Shown: positions 42,766-52,464, counted from the stretch's first letter. The stretch is 56,811 nucleotides of DNA from Candidatus Methanoperedens sp. BLZ2 (GCF_002487355.1 NZ_NTMG01000035.1:1-56811); one strand, 5' to 3'. Made by a program: numbers and translations. Notes: generated by a model not told the origin, from the letters alone.

Positions 42766-43911
42766 CTATTTCAACACATTACTTGCAGCTTCTACACCAG
42801 GCCCCATTTTCTTGACCACATCATTCTTATGGAGAACAATTTCCACTGCCTGTACCGTGCTTAGAATATCCAGCTTGCTGATATTGCCCATGCTCCCTAT
42901 CCTGAATATTTTGCCTTCAAGAGCGCCCTGGCCGCCTGAAACCTGGATGCCTAATTCCTTTATCCCATTTCGCAGTTTCTTATCATCGATACCTGTGGGT
43001 ATTTTCATCGCTGTTACGGTATTTGAGTATTTACTATATTTATTCAATTGCGGGAACATTTCGACATTCATGGCATCGGCTGCCGCCCTGAGTGCCTCTG
43101 CAAATTTTGCATGCCTCATGATGCGGGCCTCGAGTCCTTCTTCCTTTACGATACGAAGCGCTTCCTGCATTGCAAAAAACAGGGATACTGCAGGAGTATA
43201 AGGTGTCTGGGCTGTTTCTTTATTTGCTGATTTTTTATAAGCTTTAAGATCTATATAATAAGGAGGCTTATCAACCATGGATTCCCATGCTTTCTTGCTC
43301 ACAGATATTGCAGATAATCCCGGAGGTGCGCCTATGCATTTCTGGGAGCCTACGACAGCAATATCCACACCCCATTTATCAACAAGAACTTCATCCCCGC
43401 CAATAGTAGTCACGCCGTCCATGATAAATATGGCGCCGTATTTTTTTGCCAGATCGCCTATTTCTTTTGCAGGATTCTTGATGCCAACTGATGTATCATT
43501 ATGAACAAGAGTTATTGCTTTTGCTCCTTCTGCCAGCGCGCTTTCAACACTGTCAAGTTCAATGGATTCACCTTTTGTCCAGTCAAATTTTACAGCCCTG
43601 ACTTTGCCGAAGCGTTCTCCGATCTCCCTGAAGCGTTCCCCGAATTTCCCGTTCTCAATTGTTATAAGAGTATCTTTTTCCCCGATATTGTTGCTAACCG
43701 CAGCCTCCATGGCACAGCTCCCCGACCCTGTGATTATATACATGTCGTTTTTGGTACCGAAAAGCTCCTGGAGCGTTGTCCGGCATTCACTGTACATGTC
43801 ACCGAATTCCTTGCCCCGATGCCCGATAATGGGTCTGGACATGGCTCTTAATATCCTTGGTGCAACGGGCACAGGACCCGGTATCATCAATAAGTTATTT
43901 TCAAGATTCAT
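42766..43911 (-). CDS. Class V PLP aminotransferase (serine/alanine-glyoxylate type)
   Basis: A 381-residue enzyme. N-terminal LLMIPGPVPVAPRILRAM is typical of the alanine-glyoxylate/serine-pyruvate aminotransferase group; GSGSCAMEAAVSN binds the phosphate and SQKCIGAPPGLS holds the PLP lysine. ATG at 43911 follows AGGAG by 8 bases; the upstream ATG has no such site. Related archaeal enzymes (MJ0959 type) use aspartate or other donors. The exact substrate is not clear. Confidence 0.85.
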   Translation of the reverse strand: MNLENNLLMIPGPVPVAPRILRAMSRPIIGHRGKEFGDMYSECRTTLQELFGTKNDMYIITGSGSCAMEAAVSNNIGEKDTLITIENGKFGERFREIGERFGKVRAVKFDWTKGESIELDSVESALAEGAKAITLVHNDTSVGIKNPAKEIGDLAKKYGAIFIMDGVTTIGGDEVLVDKWGVDIAVVGSQKCIGAPPGLSAISVSKKAWESMVDKPPYYIDLKAYKKSANKETAQTPYTPAVSLFFAMQEALRIVKEEGLEARIMRHAKFAEALRAAADAMNVEMFPQLNKYSKYSNTVTAMKIPTGIDDKKLRNGIKELGIQVSGGQGALEGKIFRIGSMGNISKLDILSTVQAVEIVLHKNDVVKKMGPGVEAASNVLK

Positions 43912-44030
43912 ATGATATTCTCCTGATTTTTTCCTATACAACTAACTTGCATGTATATCTTTTGCAGTAATATAGGGATTATGAGGTAAAAATGGATCAA
44001 AAATGAGAAATAAAAGTGGAATTAATTCAG

Positions 44031-44080
44031 CATCCAGGTAATTCGGCTCCTGGTTGATCAACAGAGTCATGCTCTCGTTC
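44031..44080 (-). repeat. 50-base duplicate of part of the neighbouring surface-protein gene
   Basis: Matches 45081-45130 at about 46 of 50 positions (CATCCAG-TAATTCGGCTCC, TGGTTGATCAACA, GCTCTC-TTC). The source codes NESVTLLINQEPNYLDA in the 921-residue protein. The scrap is read in another frame as the end of the sarcinarray gene. Confidence 0.88.
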
Positions 44081-44669
44081 TGAAGCGCCAGGCAACAAGC
44101 AGCGCCGTAAAGACAAAAATCACAGAAGGGAACGGCGTTGCTTTCGCCGGAGCGCCCGTTCCTGTTATTTCCGGCGCGGGAGTCGTGGCGGCGCCGGTGT
44201 ACTGCTCGTCGAGGATGTAGGGATTGGCGATGGTGAATTGGATAATTTTTTCCTTTTTAGCTTTTGTATCATAAAATTTTATAAAAAGATTAATAGGTGT
44301 GTTAGCGTTTTTCCAGGCACCATTTGGAGCTACTGTCCAAATATAGGTTTTTGACCATCCAGAATTAATATTAAGATTATCAATTCTTTTTTCTTCTTCA
44401 CTTGGTCCATTTAATATTTTAAAGGCTTTTGTAACCCCAGGTTCAGTCAATGCAATTATTACATGGCCATTAATTTTTGAGGTGACTTCAATTTTAACTT
44501 CAGAAGGTTCACCAATTTTTAATCTAACGTCTTCGACAGTTTCCATTGTTGCATTTTTTTCATTAAACCACGCTTTAACAATTCCATAATCATTTTCCTC
44601 AGCTGCTATTATATGTAAATTAATAATTAAAACAAAAATTGAAAAAAATAATTTATATTTAATATTCAT
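44067..44669 (-). CDS. Sarcinarray-family surface protein with altered sortase-type tail
   Basis: A 200-residue exported protein. A signal peptide (about 1-22) is followed by a MAST/sarcinarray domain (VEDVRLKIGEPSEVKIEVTSKINGHV, then IQFTIANPYILDEQY), a Thr/Pro/Ala linker and a C-terminal tail FPSVIFVFTALLVAW followed by RFRTRA. The tail has the motif, helix, basic order of archaeosortase substrates. The last residues (FRTRA) come from a short duplicated fragment. It is the last gene of the 49135-44067 run. Confidence 0.72.
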   Translation of the reverse strand: MNIKYKLFFSIFVLIINLHIIAAEENDYGIVKAWFNEKNATMETVEDVRLKIGEPSEVKIEVTSKINGHVIIALTEPGVTKAFKILNGPSEEEKRIDNLNINSGWSKTYIWTVAPNGAWKNANTPINLFIKFYDTKAKKEKIIQFTIANPYILDEQYTGAATTPAPEITGTGAPAKATPFPSVIFVFTALLVAWRFRTRA

Positions 44670-47431
44670 CTTATCACCTTATAACCATCAGTTTCTTCAA
44701 TTGGATTGATTATATTTTTATCCCCAATACCTAATATTTTTCCAGGAGGTACTACTATGAAAGTCCCTGTCGTAAAATTGAATTTAATCGGAATATTATC
44801 TCCTATCGGTAAACCTGTCACTTTGTCAATAATGCCAAAATCTTCTTTTCGAACATATACCTGTGCTTCGTGTCCGAAAATCGGATCAGGATGTACTTCA
44901 TTATCAATATCCTGCACCTCAAATACTACAAACTCACCTTCCACATTTATAGCCCACGCATTAAACGTGGCAATCCATGGCTCCAAAGAAGGTAAAATGT
45001 TAATTCCGGTTTGACCCAGTAGATTAATATTCCTCAACTTCAAAGTATACAATCTCGGATTAGAAGGAAGCGGTTTGAATGCATCCAGATAATTCGGCTC
45101 CTGGTTGATCAACAAAGTCACGCTCTCATTCCATGCCTGAAGCTTCCCTGGCTCATAAATATTCCCATTCTCATCCACATGATATGCCCTCATACTAACA
45201 GCAAGAGGCAGCTTGAACCCGCGCGACAGGAACTTTGCAGCATCACGGTTTGCCTGCTTCACTTTATCAGGTTCGGAAAAGTTTTTCTTTATCTCATCAT
45301 CGATTCTTTTACTCCCTTCAGAAAACTTCTCCCGTATCTGATACTTCACCTGGTCAATATACCACTCGCGGATAACAGAAATCACCTTTGCACTTGCGCT
45401 ATTATACTTGCCTGAAAAATAATTTGACTTATTCACATACCCTGTCTCTCTAATGGAGATCTTCTCGATCAGGTCATCCCGTACCGCATTGATCAGGTCA
45501 GAAGGAACAGGATAATTCTCATAATTGATATCAGGGTCAAGATGAATATCACTCCTCATCCGTTCAGTAATATCATCAACAGCATACTGCGCCTCCTCAG
45601 AAACCCATGCGGGTTCATCCACTGTAAACGATTTTTTGTCAGTATCACCATTTAAGCCCATGTTCTTCAGGTTCGATATTTTATTAGAATCGAAAAAATC
45701 CCTGTATTGCAGGTATGCAGGTTCAAGATTCGGGTCTATGTAATTATGAGTCAATCCGTATGTCAATCCGTATCCGTATGTCACATCCTTTGAAGCATAA
45801 GTCCCGAACAGGTCATTTTTCGATGCAAGAGACTTCCCTACAAAATCAAGATTGATATTGGTATTTGAATTCTCAACAGCCTTCAAAGTAATCGCGACCC
45901 TATCCATGCGCGAATCAGTAGTGGTCATATAATTATAATGCGGCACCTGCTTCGTACAATCTTTTCCGCACGATTCAGTAACCCAGTACGTGTGCCTCCA
46001 GACATGATTTCGCGTCCATGTGAGCTCCCAGGTTTCACCATACAGGTTTCCGGGAATATACGAGTCTTTTGCTATCGTTCCTGTCTGCGTCATGCTGTCA
46101 GGTTCGCCCCATTCCTCAATACTGTCACTTTCCTCATATCCGTCATGAGATCCAGGATAATCCGTTGTTTGCCTTGCAACACCAGTTGCAAAAAGTGTAC
46201 TGTAAACCTGCGGGATGACAGCTCTTATCTTCTTATTCACGATCGAGCCGCCAGGCTTTGAATCATTGTTCAGGTAATCAGTAATAACCGTGGTATTAAA
46301 ATCATATTTTCCTTTCTGTGATTCTTCCTTTGCCTTATCAGGATCACCAGTTGAATTATACGCATCCTCCTTCGGGTCAACTTTGATAGAATTATTATCA
46401 AGCGTCACATCCTCGTATTTCTTTTTCTTTCCCAAAATCGTGTATGCGGTCTCGTTTGCATATTCAACAAGGCTCATAGGATCAATTGAGTTAAAAACAA
46501 AACCCTGGTCAAGAAGCAGCGCCCCATTAAGGATCAGGGAAAGGTGCGAGTTGTTAACGATGTTAAGGGGTGTTTCTTTTCCATATTGCATATACCCGCG
46601 GCCCCATGTGTATGCCATTGCAAACGCAGTTGTCTCTGTCATCACTGCATTTGTCCCGTTAACTCTTATTTCGTATTCCTCGGTGAGATCATGCAAAAGC
46701 GGATATCGCGATGTGATAAGTGTTTCCACGATTGTGTTCTCGCTCAAAAGTTCTGATTTCATATCAAGATCATTAAGATGAATTTTCACAGGTATGGATA
46801 CTTTCCAGTATGTTTCATAACCATTCTGTCCGGGTTCAAATAGCGGCGGACGTATAGTCCTGTTGAGTTTCGTTCTTATCGGCGTAATGGTTATTTTTTC
46901 CCATGAATCAGGATGTTCCACGTTCACCGAGTATCCGCCGTATGTGAAAGTATCGTACATGTAGTTTGATACCATATACTCATCAAATGTTTGATTTGTC
47001 ATGGCTCGCGCCCGGTTCATATTGAATTTATAAGTGTCACCGTTTGTGCCGTTATAATATTGGCTTGTGTTATCAGGGTTGATAACCGGCGTTTCTCCAA
47101 GTTTCTTGAGTGCTTCCATGCCTGCATAGTTTAAAGCACGTTTCAGGTCTGCCTTTGCATATGCCAGCGCCTGGTCAGGCGCTGATATTTCAATATTTGA
47201 TGACATGGTCTTTGCCATTTTTATATCCATGCGTGTGAGGTTGAGTGAGATGATGGTGGACAGGATCACGAGGAATATGCCGATAACAACGAAGGGAACG
47301 CGGGCTGAGTCATCGCGGAGGAAGTGGATATTTTTATAGCACTTATCATTTTTTATGGGCATATAAGGCTGCGAAAAAGAACTGTTTTGTTGATAAGGTT
47401 TACTATTAGCATAAATATTGTAGTTATCCAC
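44666..47431 (-). CDS. Large single-helix surface protein (DUF7286-like)
   Basis: A 921-residue protein with a cytoplasmic Ser/Gln/Pro-rich start, a membrane helix at about 46-66 (VPFVVIGIFLVILSTIISLNL) and a large outer region with many N-x-S/T sites (for example NNSH, NRTI). A pair of cysteines lies in TESCGKDCTKQ. It resembles Methanosarcina and halophile DUF7286 proteins with a pilin-like N-terminus. It overlaps the sarcinarray gene (ATGA) and starts one base after the kinase-like gene ends, so it belongs to the envelope operon. Confidence 0.6.
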   Translation of the reverse strand: MDNYNIYANSKPYQQNSSFSQPYMPIKNDKCYKNIHFLRDDSARVPFVVIGIFLVILSTIISLNLTRMDIKMAKTMSSNIEISAPDQALAYAKADLKRALNYAGMEALKKLGETPVINPDNTSQYYNGTNGDTYKFNMNRARAMTNQTFDEYMVSNYMYDTFTYGGYSVNVEHPDSWEKITITPIRTKLNRTIRPPLFEPGQNGYETYWKVSIPVKIHLNDLDMKSELLSENTIVETLITSRYPLLHDLTEEYEIRVNGTNAVMTETTAFAMAYTWGRGYMQYGKETPLNIVNNSHLSLILNGALLLDQGFVFNSIDPMSLVEYANETAYTILGKKKKYEDVTLDNNSIKVDPKEDAYNSTGDPDKAKEESQKGKYDFNTTVITDYLNNDSKPGGSIVNKKIRAVIPQVYSTLFATGVARQTTDYPGSHDGYEESDSIEEWGEPDSMTQTGTIAKDSYIPGNLYGETWELTWTRNHVWRHTYWVTESCGKDCTKQVPHYNYMTTTDSRMDRVAITLKAVENSNTNINLDFVGKSLASKNDLFGTYASKDVTYGYGLTYGLTHNYIDPNLEPAYLQYRDFFDSNKISNLKNMGLNGDTDKKSFTVDEPAWVSEEAQYAVDDITERMRSDIHLDPDINYENYPVPSDLINAVRDDLIEKISIRETGYVNKSNYFSGKYNSASAKVISVIREWYIDQVKYQIREKFSEGSKRIDDEIKKNFSEPDKVKQANRDAAKFLSRGFKLPLAVSMRAYHVDENGNIYEPGKLQAWNESVTLLINQEPNYLDAFKPLPSNPRLYTLKLRNINLLGQTGINILPSLEPWIATFNAWAINVEGEFVVFEVQDIDNEVHPDPIFGHEAQVYVRKEDFGIIDKVTGLPIGDNIPIKFNFTTGTFIVVPPGKILGIGDKNIINPIEETDGYKVIR

Positions 47432-48030
47432 TAGTTAAGATAATTAAGATATGTTAAAATAATAACTGTAAGCTGCCCGTTAAATCCTGAAAAAAGCGGG
47501 ATCAGGAGATTATCATCCAGCTTATTGGTAATCGTCTCAACGATCGTTGCCGTACCTGCCATCACAAGGACAAGTATCAGGTTTGGCAGGAACAACAATC
47601 CGATAATAATATCTACGACAAACTCTGCAGCGCAGCCTTCATATGCCCTGTTTTTCAATCCCTTGATCCATGTCCGTCCGAATACCTTCCCGAAGATAGC
47701 TGCAGATGCATCCCCGAATGTGGTCATAAGGATGGCAGCCGAAGCAATCTCTTTAGAAAAAACTGAAATTGCGATTATGCTGCCTATCGTGAAAAATACA
47801 TGACCTCCAAGCCTGTCTGCTTCTTTTACCCTGAAAAGGCTATGAAATACAGGTATTTTTTTCCCCCATTCTATCCTGAAATACTCAAGTTCAAGGATCA
47901 CGATCAAATAAACCGTGAGCAAAAGAAGCACTGCTTCCTTGCCGAAAAAATGATAAGTCAGGACTATTATGATAGAGGTCACGTGTACTGCTTTTCTTAT
48001 CACTTCATGGATAATGTCTTCACGATGCAA
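47431..48030 (-). CDS. SEC59/DGK1-like polyprenol or diacylglycerol kinase
   Basis: A 199-residue protein of about six helices. RKAVHVTSIIIVL at residues 12-24 and FGDASAAIFGKVFGRT around 125-140 are typical of the CTP-dependent dolichol/diacylglycerol/phytol kinase group. It likely phosphorylates a polyprenol or archaeol-type lipid, feeding glycan carrier or lipid synthesis. It lies between a flippase-like gene and the large surface protein. Confidence 0.72.
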   Translation of the reverse strand: MHREDIIHEVIRKAVHVTSIIIVLTYHFFGKEAVLLLLTVYLIVILELEYFRIEWGKKIPVFHSLFRVKEADRLGGHVFFTIGSIIAISVFSKEIASAAILMTTFGDASAAIFGKVFGRTWIKGLKNRAYEGCAAEFVVDIIIGLLFLPNLILVLVMAGTATIVETITNKLDDNLLIPLFSGFNGQLTVIILTYLNYLN

Positions 48031-48046
48031 ATTTTCACTTTCCTTT

Positions 48047-49135
48047 TTAGCGCAAATTATCTATATCAATGATACCTTGCATATCATCCTTTGCTTTGTC
48101 CTCTTTTCTTTGCCCTATGTGAAATAATCGCATTATAAAGATGGCTGCATACGCAATGAAAATTACAAAAAACAAATAGATCACCCTGTCTATCAGGGAA
48201 ACTATGACGGCAATGGTTATTGGTATTCCAACCATTGAATAGATACCTACCATAATCAATTCTTTTATCCCCAGGCCTCCAGGAATCGGAAGAATAGAGA
48301 TTAACCAGAGGACCAGGGAAAGGGAAACTATGAGATCTGCAATGGTAATATCATATCCCACACTCTGGAAGATCATATAAGTTTTTAAATAAATGAATGC
48401 AAACATAAGAACAGAAAGACCAATATCTATTGAAAGGATTTTTCTGTCTTTCATGATCGATTTGTAGGTTTTTTCGAATTCAGCAATACCTGTTATTAAA
48501 AGTTCTTCGAATATTTGATATGAGTCAAACCTTTTCCTGATGAATTTGAATAATGAAAAATAATATGTTCTCTTAAGGATCAAATAGAAGAATGAAACTT
48601 GAGCAGACCTGTTTATCTTATGTTTAGAAAGATATGCAAAAAATGCCAGCAGGAAGAATATGAGTGCTATCACTTCTAATAAAATTGATAGCCACCGGGG
48701 TATATCCAGGAATAGCAGCACAAAAATTAAAGAAAAGCTCACAGGGATTGAAAACACAAAGCTGTTCGTTGTCTGGTCCATGACAATAGTAGCATACCAG
48801 TTAGCATGACGATGATCATTGGTTACATTCTTCAGGAACATCGCTTTTCCGAAACCGCCAAATGTTCTTGCGCGCGCTACATTAGTATTGAGAACATTTT
48901 CTCCCATAAGCCCCAGGAAAAGGATTGAAAATTTTACCGGCTTTAGCCTGTCCACAAGGAATTTCCATTTTAAGGCCCATATCAGGAATCCGCACAGTTC
49001 AAGCAAAATTGCAAGAATTACCATGTTTGGGTCAATTGATCGAAGAATTATGACAAGCTGTTGATAATCGATTAGCCGGAGTATAATAACTAATGTTAAT
49101 AACCTGAATATGAAGATTATCTCGCCAGGCTTCAT
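48047..49135 (-). CDS. UPF0104/LPG-synthase-TM-type flippase-like protein
   Basis: A 362-residue protein with about eight helices and the UPF0104 pattern: LLELCGFLIWALKWKFLVDRL, GLMGENVLNTNVARARTFGGFGKAMFL and LISILPIPGGLGIKELIMVGIYSMVG. Members include AglD/AglR-like proteins for archaeal glycosylation and lysylphosphatidylglycerol synthase domains. It leads the envelope run; a lipid-carrier flippase role is inferred. Confidence 0.75.
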   Translation of the reverse strand: MKPGEIIFIFRLLTLVIILRLIDYQQLVIILRSIDPNMVILAILLELCGFLIWALKWKFLVDRLKPVKFSILFLGLMGENVLNTNVARARTFGGFGKAMFLKNVTNDHRHANWYATIVMDQTTNSFVFSIPVSFSLIFVLLFLDIPRWLSILLEVIALIFFLLAFFAYLSKHKINRSAQVSFFYLILKRTYYFSLFKFIRKRFDSYQIFEELLITGIAEFEKTYKSIMKDRKILSIDIGLSVLMFAFIYLKTYMIFQSVGYDITIADLIVSLSLVLWLISILPIPGGLGIKELIMVGIYSMVGIPITIAVIVSLIDRVIYLFFVIFIAYAAIFIMRLFHIGQRKEDKAKDDMQGIIDIDNLR

Positions 49136-49246
49136 TCTTCCTTAATCCACATTGATAGATATATATATATTTACCTTAATCACAATTGAAATAGAATATC
49201 GGAGGGATGAGCTATTCGAAGATACGATGAAGAGAGAAAAACAAAA

Positions 49247-50629
49247 ATGTTTATTTTGATTGCACTGATCGGAGGGCTGATATTAGGATTTGCTTCTGAC
49301 AGGTTTGTAACAGGTTGGTTGGGATCTTCGCAATTATATATTATTGGAATTACAAACGAGGTTGATGTCGGAAAGTCTACTAATGTCACGTTCATAACTT
49401 TTGGCAATGATAAAGTAATAAGTAACGCCAGCGTAAATCTCGATGGGCCTGCATCAGGTGCAGGATTAACCGATAAAAACGGGATGTTGACTTTGACTGT
49501 AAATGCCACGTCAGGAGGAAATATCAATGTCACTGCTGGAAAAGCTGGTTATTATAATGCAACGGCAACTATGATTGCCATACCAGGGCTTGTTATCAGC
49601 GCCACGCCCACATTACTTACATCAAATACGGCATCTTTTGTGACATTTTCCGCGAGCAGTGTTGGAAAACCTGTTGGAGATGTTCTGGTGAATCTCTCTG
49701 GTGCGGGAATTTCACTTGATGGGGTTACAAACAGTAACGGTGAAGTTGTCCTGCAAGTAAATCCTCCTAAAACAGGTGCAATTCTGGCGATCGCAAGAAA
49801 ATCGAATTATACTGAAGGTTCAACCACTATAACATCCACGAGCCAGCAGGCATTGAGCGTTTCTTCAAGCCACAGTGCAGTAGCAGTAAATGTTCCGATG
49901 TATGTCACATTCACAGTTACAGCCGGAGGATCAAGAGTTAATGATGCCCTTGTAAGCTTAAGCGGCACAGCATCCGGAAGCGGGATCACGAACCAGGATG
50001 GAAAAGCCATTTTACTTGTGACACCCGGCACAGCAGGCACAATTACTGTATCTGTGAGCAGGACAGGCTATGCAGGAGGCTCTACTACTATCACGTCGAC
50101 CGGCATACAATCATTGTCCATAAAATCAAATCCTGCAACAGTCACAGCAGGAGTTCCTGAGTTTGTCACTTTCACAGTGACAAGCGGTAGTAATGCTGTT
50201 GCCGAATCAACTGTCACACTTACCGGTGCTGTTAGCGGAAGCGGGATCACCAACCAGAACGGCCAGGTCATATTATATGTTAATTCAACAGGGGGTGGAA
50301 TTACTGCTACTGCAACAAAGAATGGTTTCTCCACTGGAAGTATGAGTCTTGGTGTATCAGGCTCAGGCCAGAAATCTCTTGCTATTATCGCAAGCCCATC
50401 CAGTCTAACCAACTGGGTAACAACATATGTTACTTTTATGGTTACAAGCGCAGGTTCTGCGGTAAGCGGGGCAACAGTTGCAGTTTCAGGAGGCGGAATC
50501 AGTACTGACGGCATAACAAATTCTGCAGGCCAGGTAACGTTGCAGCTTAATGCGGCAGGACAAGGAACTATCAGCGTGACAGCCCGGAAAACCGGATACG
50601 TTGATGGGCTAACAACAATAGACCATTGA
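49247..50629 (+). CDS. Membrane-anchored protein with about five Ig-like repeats
   Basis: A 460-residue protein with an N-terminal membrane helix (IALIGGLILGF) and five tandem domains of about 83-87 residues. Each has the pattern P-x2-VT...FVTFTVTSxGxxVxxAxVxLSGxxxGxGITNxxGxxxLxVxxxxxGxIxVxAxKxGY, the carboxypeptidase-regulatory/Ig-like fold of surface adhesins. Threonine- and serine-rich. ATG at 49247 has no clear ribosome site; the frame is open upstream to an ATT at 49215 (IRRYDEERKTK), 8 bases after GGAGGG, see findings. It is coupled to the DUF169 gene. Confidence 0.75.
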   Translation: MFILIALIGGLILGFASDRFVTGWLGSSQLYIIGITNEVDVGKSTNVTFITFGNDKVISNASVNLDGPASGAGLTDKNGMLTLTVNATSGGNINVTAGKAGYYNATATMIAIPGLVISATPTLLTSNTASFVTFSASSVGKPVGDVLVNLSGAGISLDGVTNSNGEVVLQVNPPKTGAILAIARKSNYTEGSTTITSTSQQALSVSSSHSAVAVNVPMYVTFTVTAGGSRVNDALVSLSGTASGSGITNQDGKAILLVTPGTAGTITVSVSRTGYAGGSTTITSTGIQSLSIKSNPATVTAGVPEFVTFTVTSGSNAVAESTVTLTGAVSGSGITNQNGQVILYVNSTGGGITATATKNGFSTGSMSLGVSGSGQKSLAIIASPSSLTNWVTTYVTFMVTSAGSAVSGATVAVSGGGISTDGITNSAGQVTLQLNAAGQGTISVTARKTGYVDGLTTIDH

Positions 50630-50634
50630 TTTTT

Positions 50635-51243
50635 ATGCTGGAAAATATCACGCGATTAATGGAAAAAGGAAACCCTGTAAGCATTCTTATTTCCAATGAA
50701 AAGGGCACGGAAAGTCCACTTTTATATTGTGAACTCGTGCATAGAGCAAGGTATGGCGAATCTTTTATAATCACGAGCCAGGGATGCAGTGTTTGTGAAT
50801 ATGTTTTTTGCAATGCGGAAAACTCACCGGGAGATTATTATAACAGTACTGGCAGGTACAAGAACCAGAAGGCGACATCAAATGCTGTTTCTTCGTTAAA
50901 GAGGTTTGAAATTAATGGCCGCTCAATAAGGATTACTCCTTTTAAAGGAGAGAAATTCGATGTCCTGATCCTTTACCTGAAACCCGTCAGGGCGATGAGG
51001 ATAATCCAGGCTTATGCATATCTTGAGGGGAAGCAAGTCAAGATCAGTACCGGGGGTATAGCATCAATTTGCAGCGATTGTACTGTAAATCCATTGCGGG
51101 GAAAATTGAGTTACTCTCTGGGTTGCAAAGGTTCAAGGAAGCATAGCAAATATGGAGATGATGAGGTGGTTGTAGGAATCCCTTTTGAATTAGCAAAAGA
51201 TATCGATGAAGCTCTCGGAAAAATCCCTGAGACCCTTTCATGA
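50635..51243 (+). CDS. DUF169 family protein
   Basis: A 202-residue protein. Conserved cysteines in GCSVCEYVFCNAE (residues about 50-62) and SICSDCTVNP mark the DUF169 family, whose members bind metal or iron-sulfur and are common in anaerobes. It starts at ATG 50635, six bases after the Ig-like gene's TGA. Function unknown. Confidence 0.82.
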   Translation: MLENITRLMEKGNPVSILISNEKGTESPLLYCELVHRARYGESFIITSQGCSVCEYVFCNAENSPGDYYNSTGRYKNQKATSNAVSSLKRFEINGRSIRITPFKGEKFDVLILYLKPVRAMRIIQAYAYLEGKQVKISTGGIASICSDCTVNPLRGKLSYSLGCKGSRKHSKYGDDEVVVGIPFELAKDIDEALGKIPETLS

Positions 51244-51613
51244 GTTTCTGAAAAGGCTCATCAAGCTGGCGTTGGTCAATTTTAATGTTTAACCATACGA
51301 TACATTCCTTTTTCCCAAGAAAAAAATGGTGGGGAGCCACTCTCCCCAGAAAGTCCACGTTGCTATGTGAACTTGAAATTTGCTACATGTGCCGTTCCAT
51401 CTATAAGTTTCACGTTAAGCTGGCGGGAGGTATTGCTCCAAGCCTTTTCGATCTTCCGGACATAGATGAAATGAATCTCCCTCCCACAAACAAAGATTTT
51501 TTAAAAGCTCATCTGAGCTGGTATGTGTGTATTGGTTCAACTGGAAAATATTATAATATTAATTATCTAAGAATATATACACAACCATCCTCTCCCCTTC
51601 CCCCGGCACCCCA

Positions 51614-52121
51614 AAATCCACGCCGGCCTTGAACTTCTCTCCGCACTCGGCGCCATCAAGTTAAAGCCAATTGAAATTCGGGATTTACTTTACAATCTAA
51701 TCTCGAAAAACTACGATACAATTGATGCAATCCTGGAAGCAGCCCAGAAAGAGGGGCTTCTGCAGCGAACTGAGAAAACATATGTGCTTACCCCAGAGGC
51801 ATCAGGTCTTGAATTTGAAAAGCCCAGGATCGTGACTATGCTCCTGAAGGAGTGACGCAGCTTATGAACGTGATCTCGCGGGTCAGGGAAGACCTGAACC
51901 CAGGCCTGAAAGTAGGCGCTGTTCTTCTGACTATATATGATGAAAGGACAAACCTTACAAAGGCTATCAAAGAAAAGGTACGGGAGGTGTTTGGAAATAT
52001 CGTTCTGAATACGACCATTCCTCGAAGCGTAAAGCTGGCAGAAGCACCGAGTCATAAGCAGACGATTTTGACTATGCTCCTGATTCAGAGGGGTCAGGGC
52101 ATACATGGCCCTCTCAAATGA
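51614..52121 (+). pseudogene. Decayed region with broken ParA-type ATPase
   Basis: 51840-52070 codes APEGVTQLMNVISRVREDLN, then VGAVLLTIYDERTNLTKAIKEKVREVFG and TTIPRSVKLAEAPSH, the C-terminal half of ParA/Soj chromosome or plasmid partition ATPases. The end is frameshifted (expected ILDYAPDSRG reads out of frame at 52066). The N-terminal half with the P-loop is absent; instead 51614-51857 has a start-less helical fragment (HAGLELLSALGAIK, then IEIRDLLYNLISKN). 51250-51613 shows only a GGGGAG-CTCCCC hairpin (51333-51349) and no gene I trust. Confidence 0.7.
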
Positions 52122-52171
52122 ATTGATCCATACTCCAATAATCTAAATAACATCAAGACACTTATCACATT

Positions 52172-52426
52172 ATGCAAGTTCTCGCAGAGTTTGAATTCAA
52201 TGCCGGAAATGCTGCCAGCATAATCTATGAAGCATTACTTCCGGAACTTGACCAGGATTACCAGCGCACCAGAACATCACTTATGCTCAAGGGTGATACG
52301 CTTATTTTAAAAGTTGAAGCAAACGACACAGTTTCGATGAGGGCTGCCTTGAACGGATGGCTGCGGCTCATAAAAATCACATACGAGATGTGTTCTTTGA
52401 CTTCTGATACACAAGTTATAAATTGA
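52172..52426 (+). CDS. KEOPS complex subunit Pcc1
   Basis: An 84-residue protein of the Pcc1 family: FEFNAGNAASIIYEALLPE, RTRTSLMLKGDTLILKVEAND and SMRAALNGWLRLI. KEOPS makes t6A on tRNA; Pcc1 dimerises and links the complex. It precedes pfdB by 38 bases, a frequent archaeal neighbour pair. Confidence 0.87.
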   Translation: MQVLAEFEFNAGNAASIIYEALLPELDQDYQRTRTSLMLKGDTLILKVEANDTVSMRAALNGWLRLIKITYEMCSLTSDTQVIN

Positions 52427-52464
52427 GGATATACAATACTACACCAGATTTACAGGTGAATTAA

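Noticed and set aside
51285-51632. 115-residue plus-strand frame after DUF169
   Set aside because: No recognisable domain, a Pro-rich ending in noncoding-like DNA, and it overlaps a hairpin and the decayed parA region.
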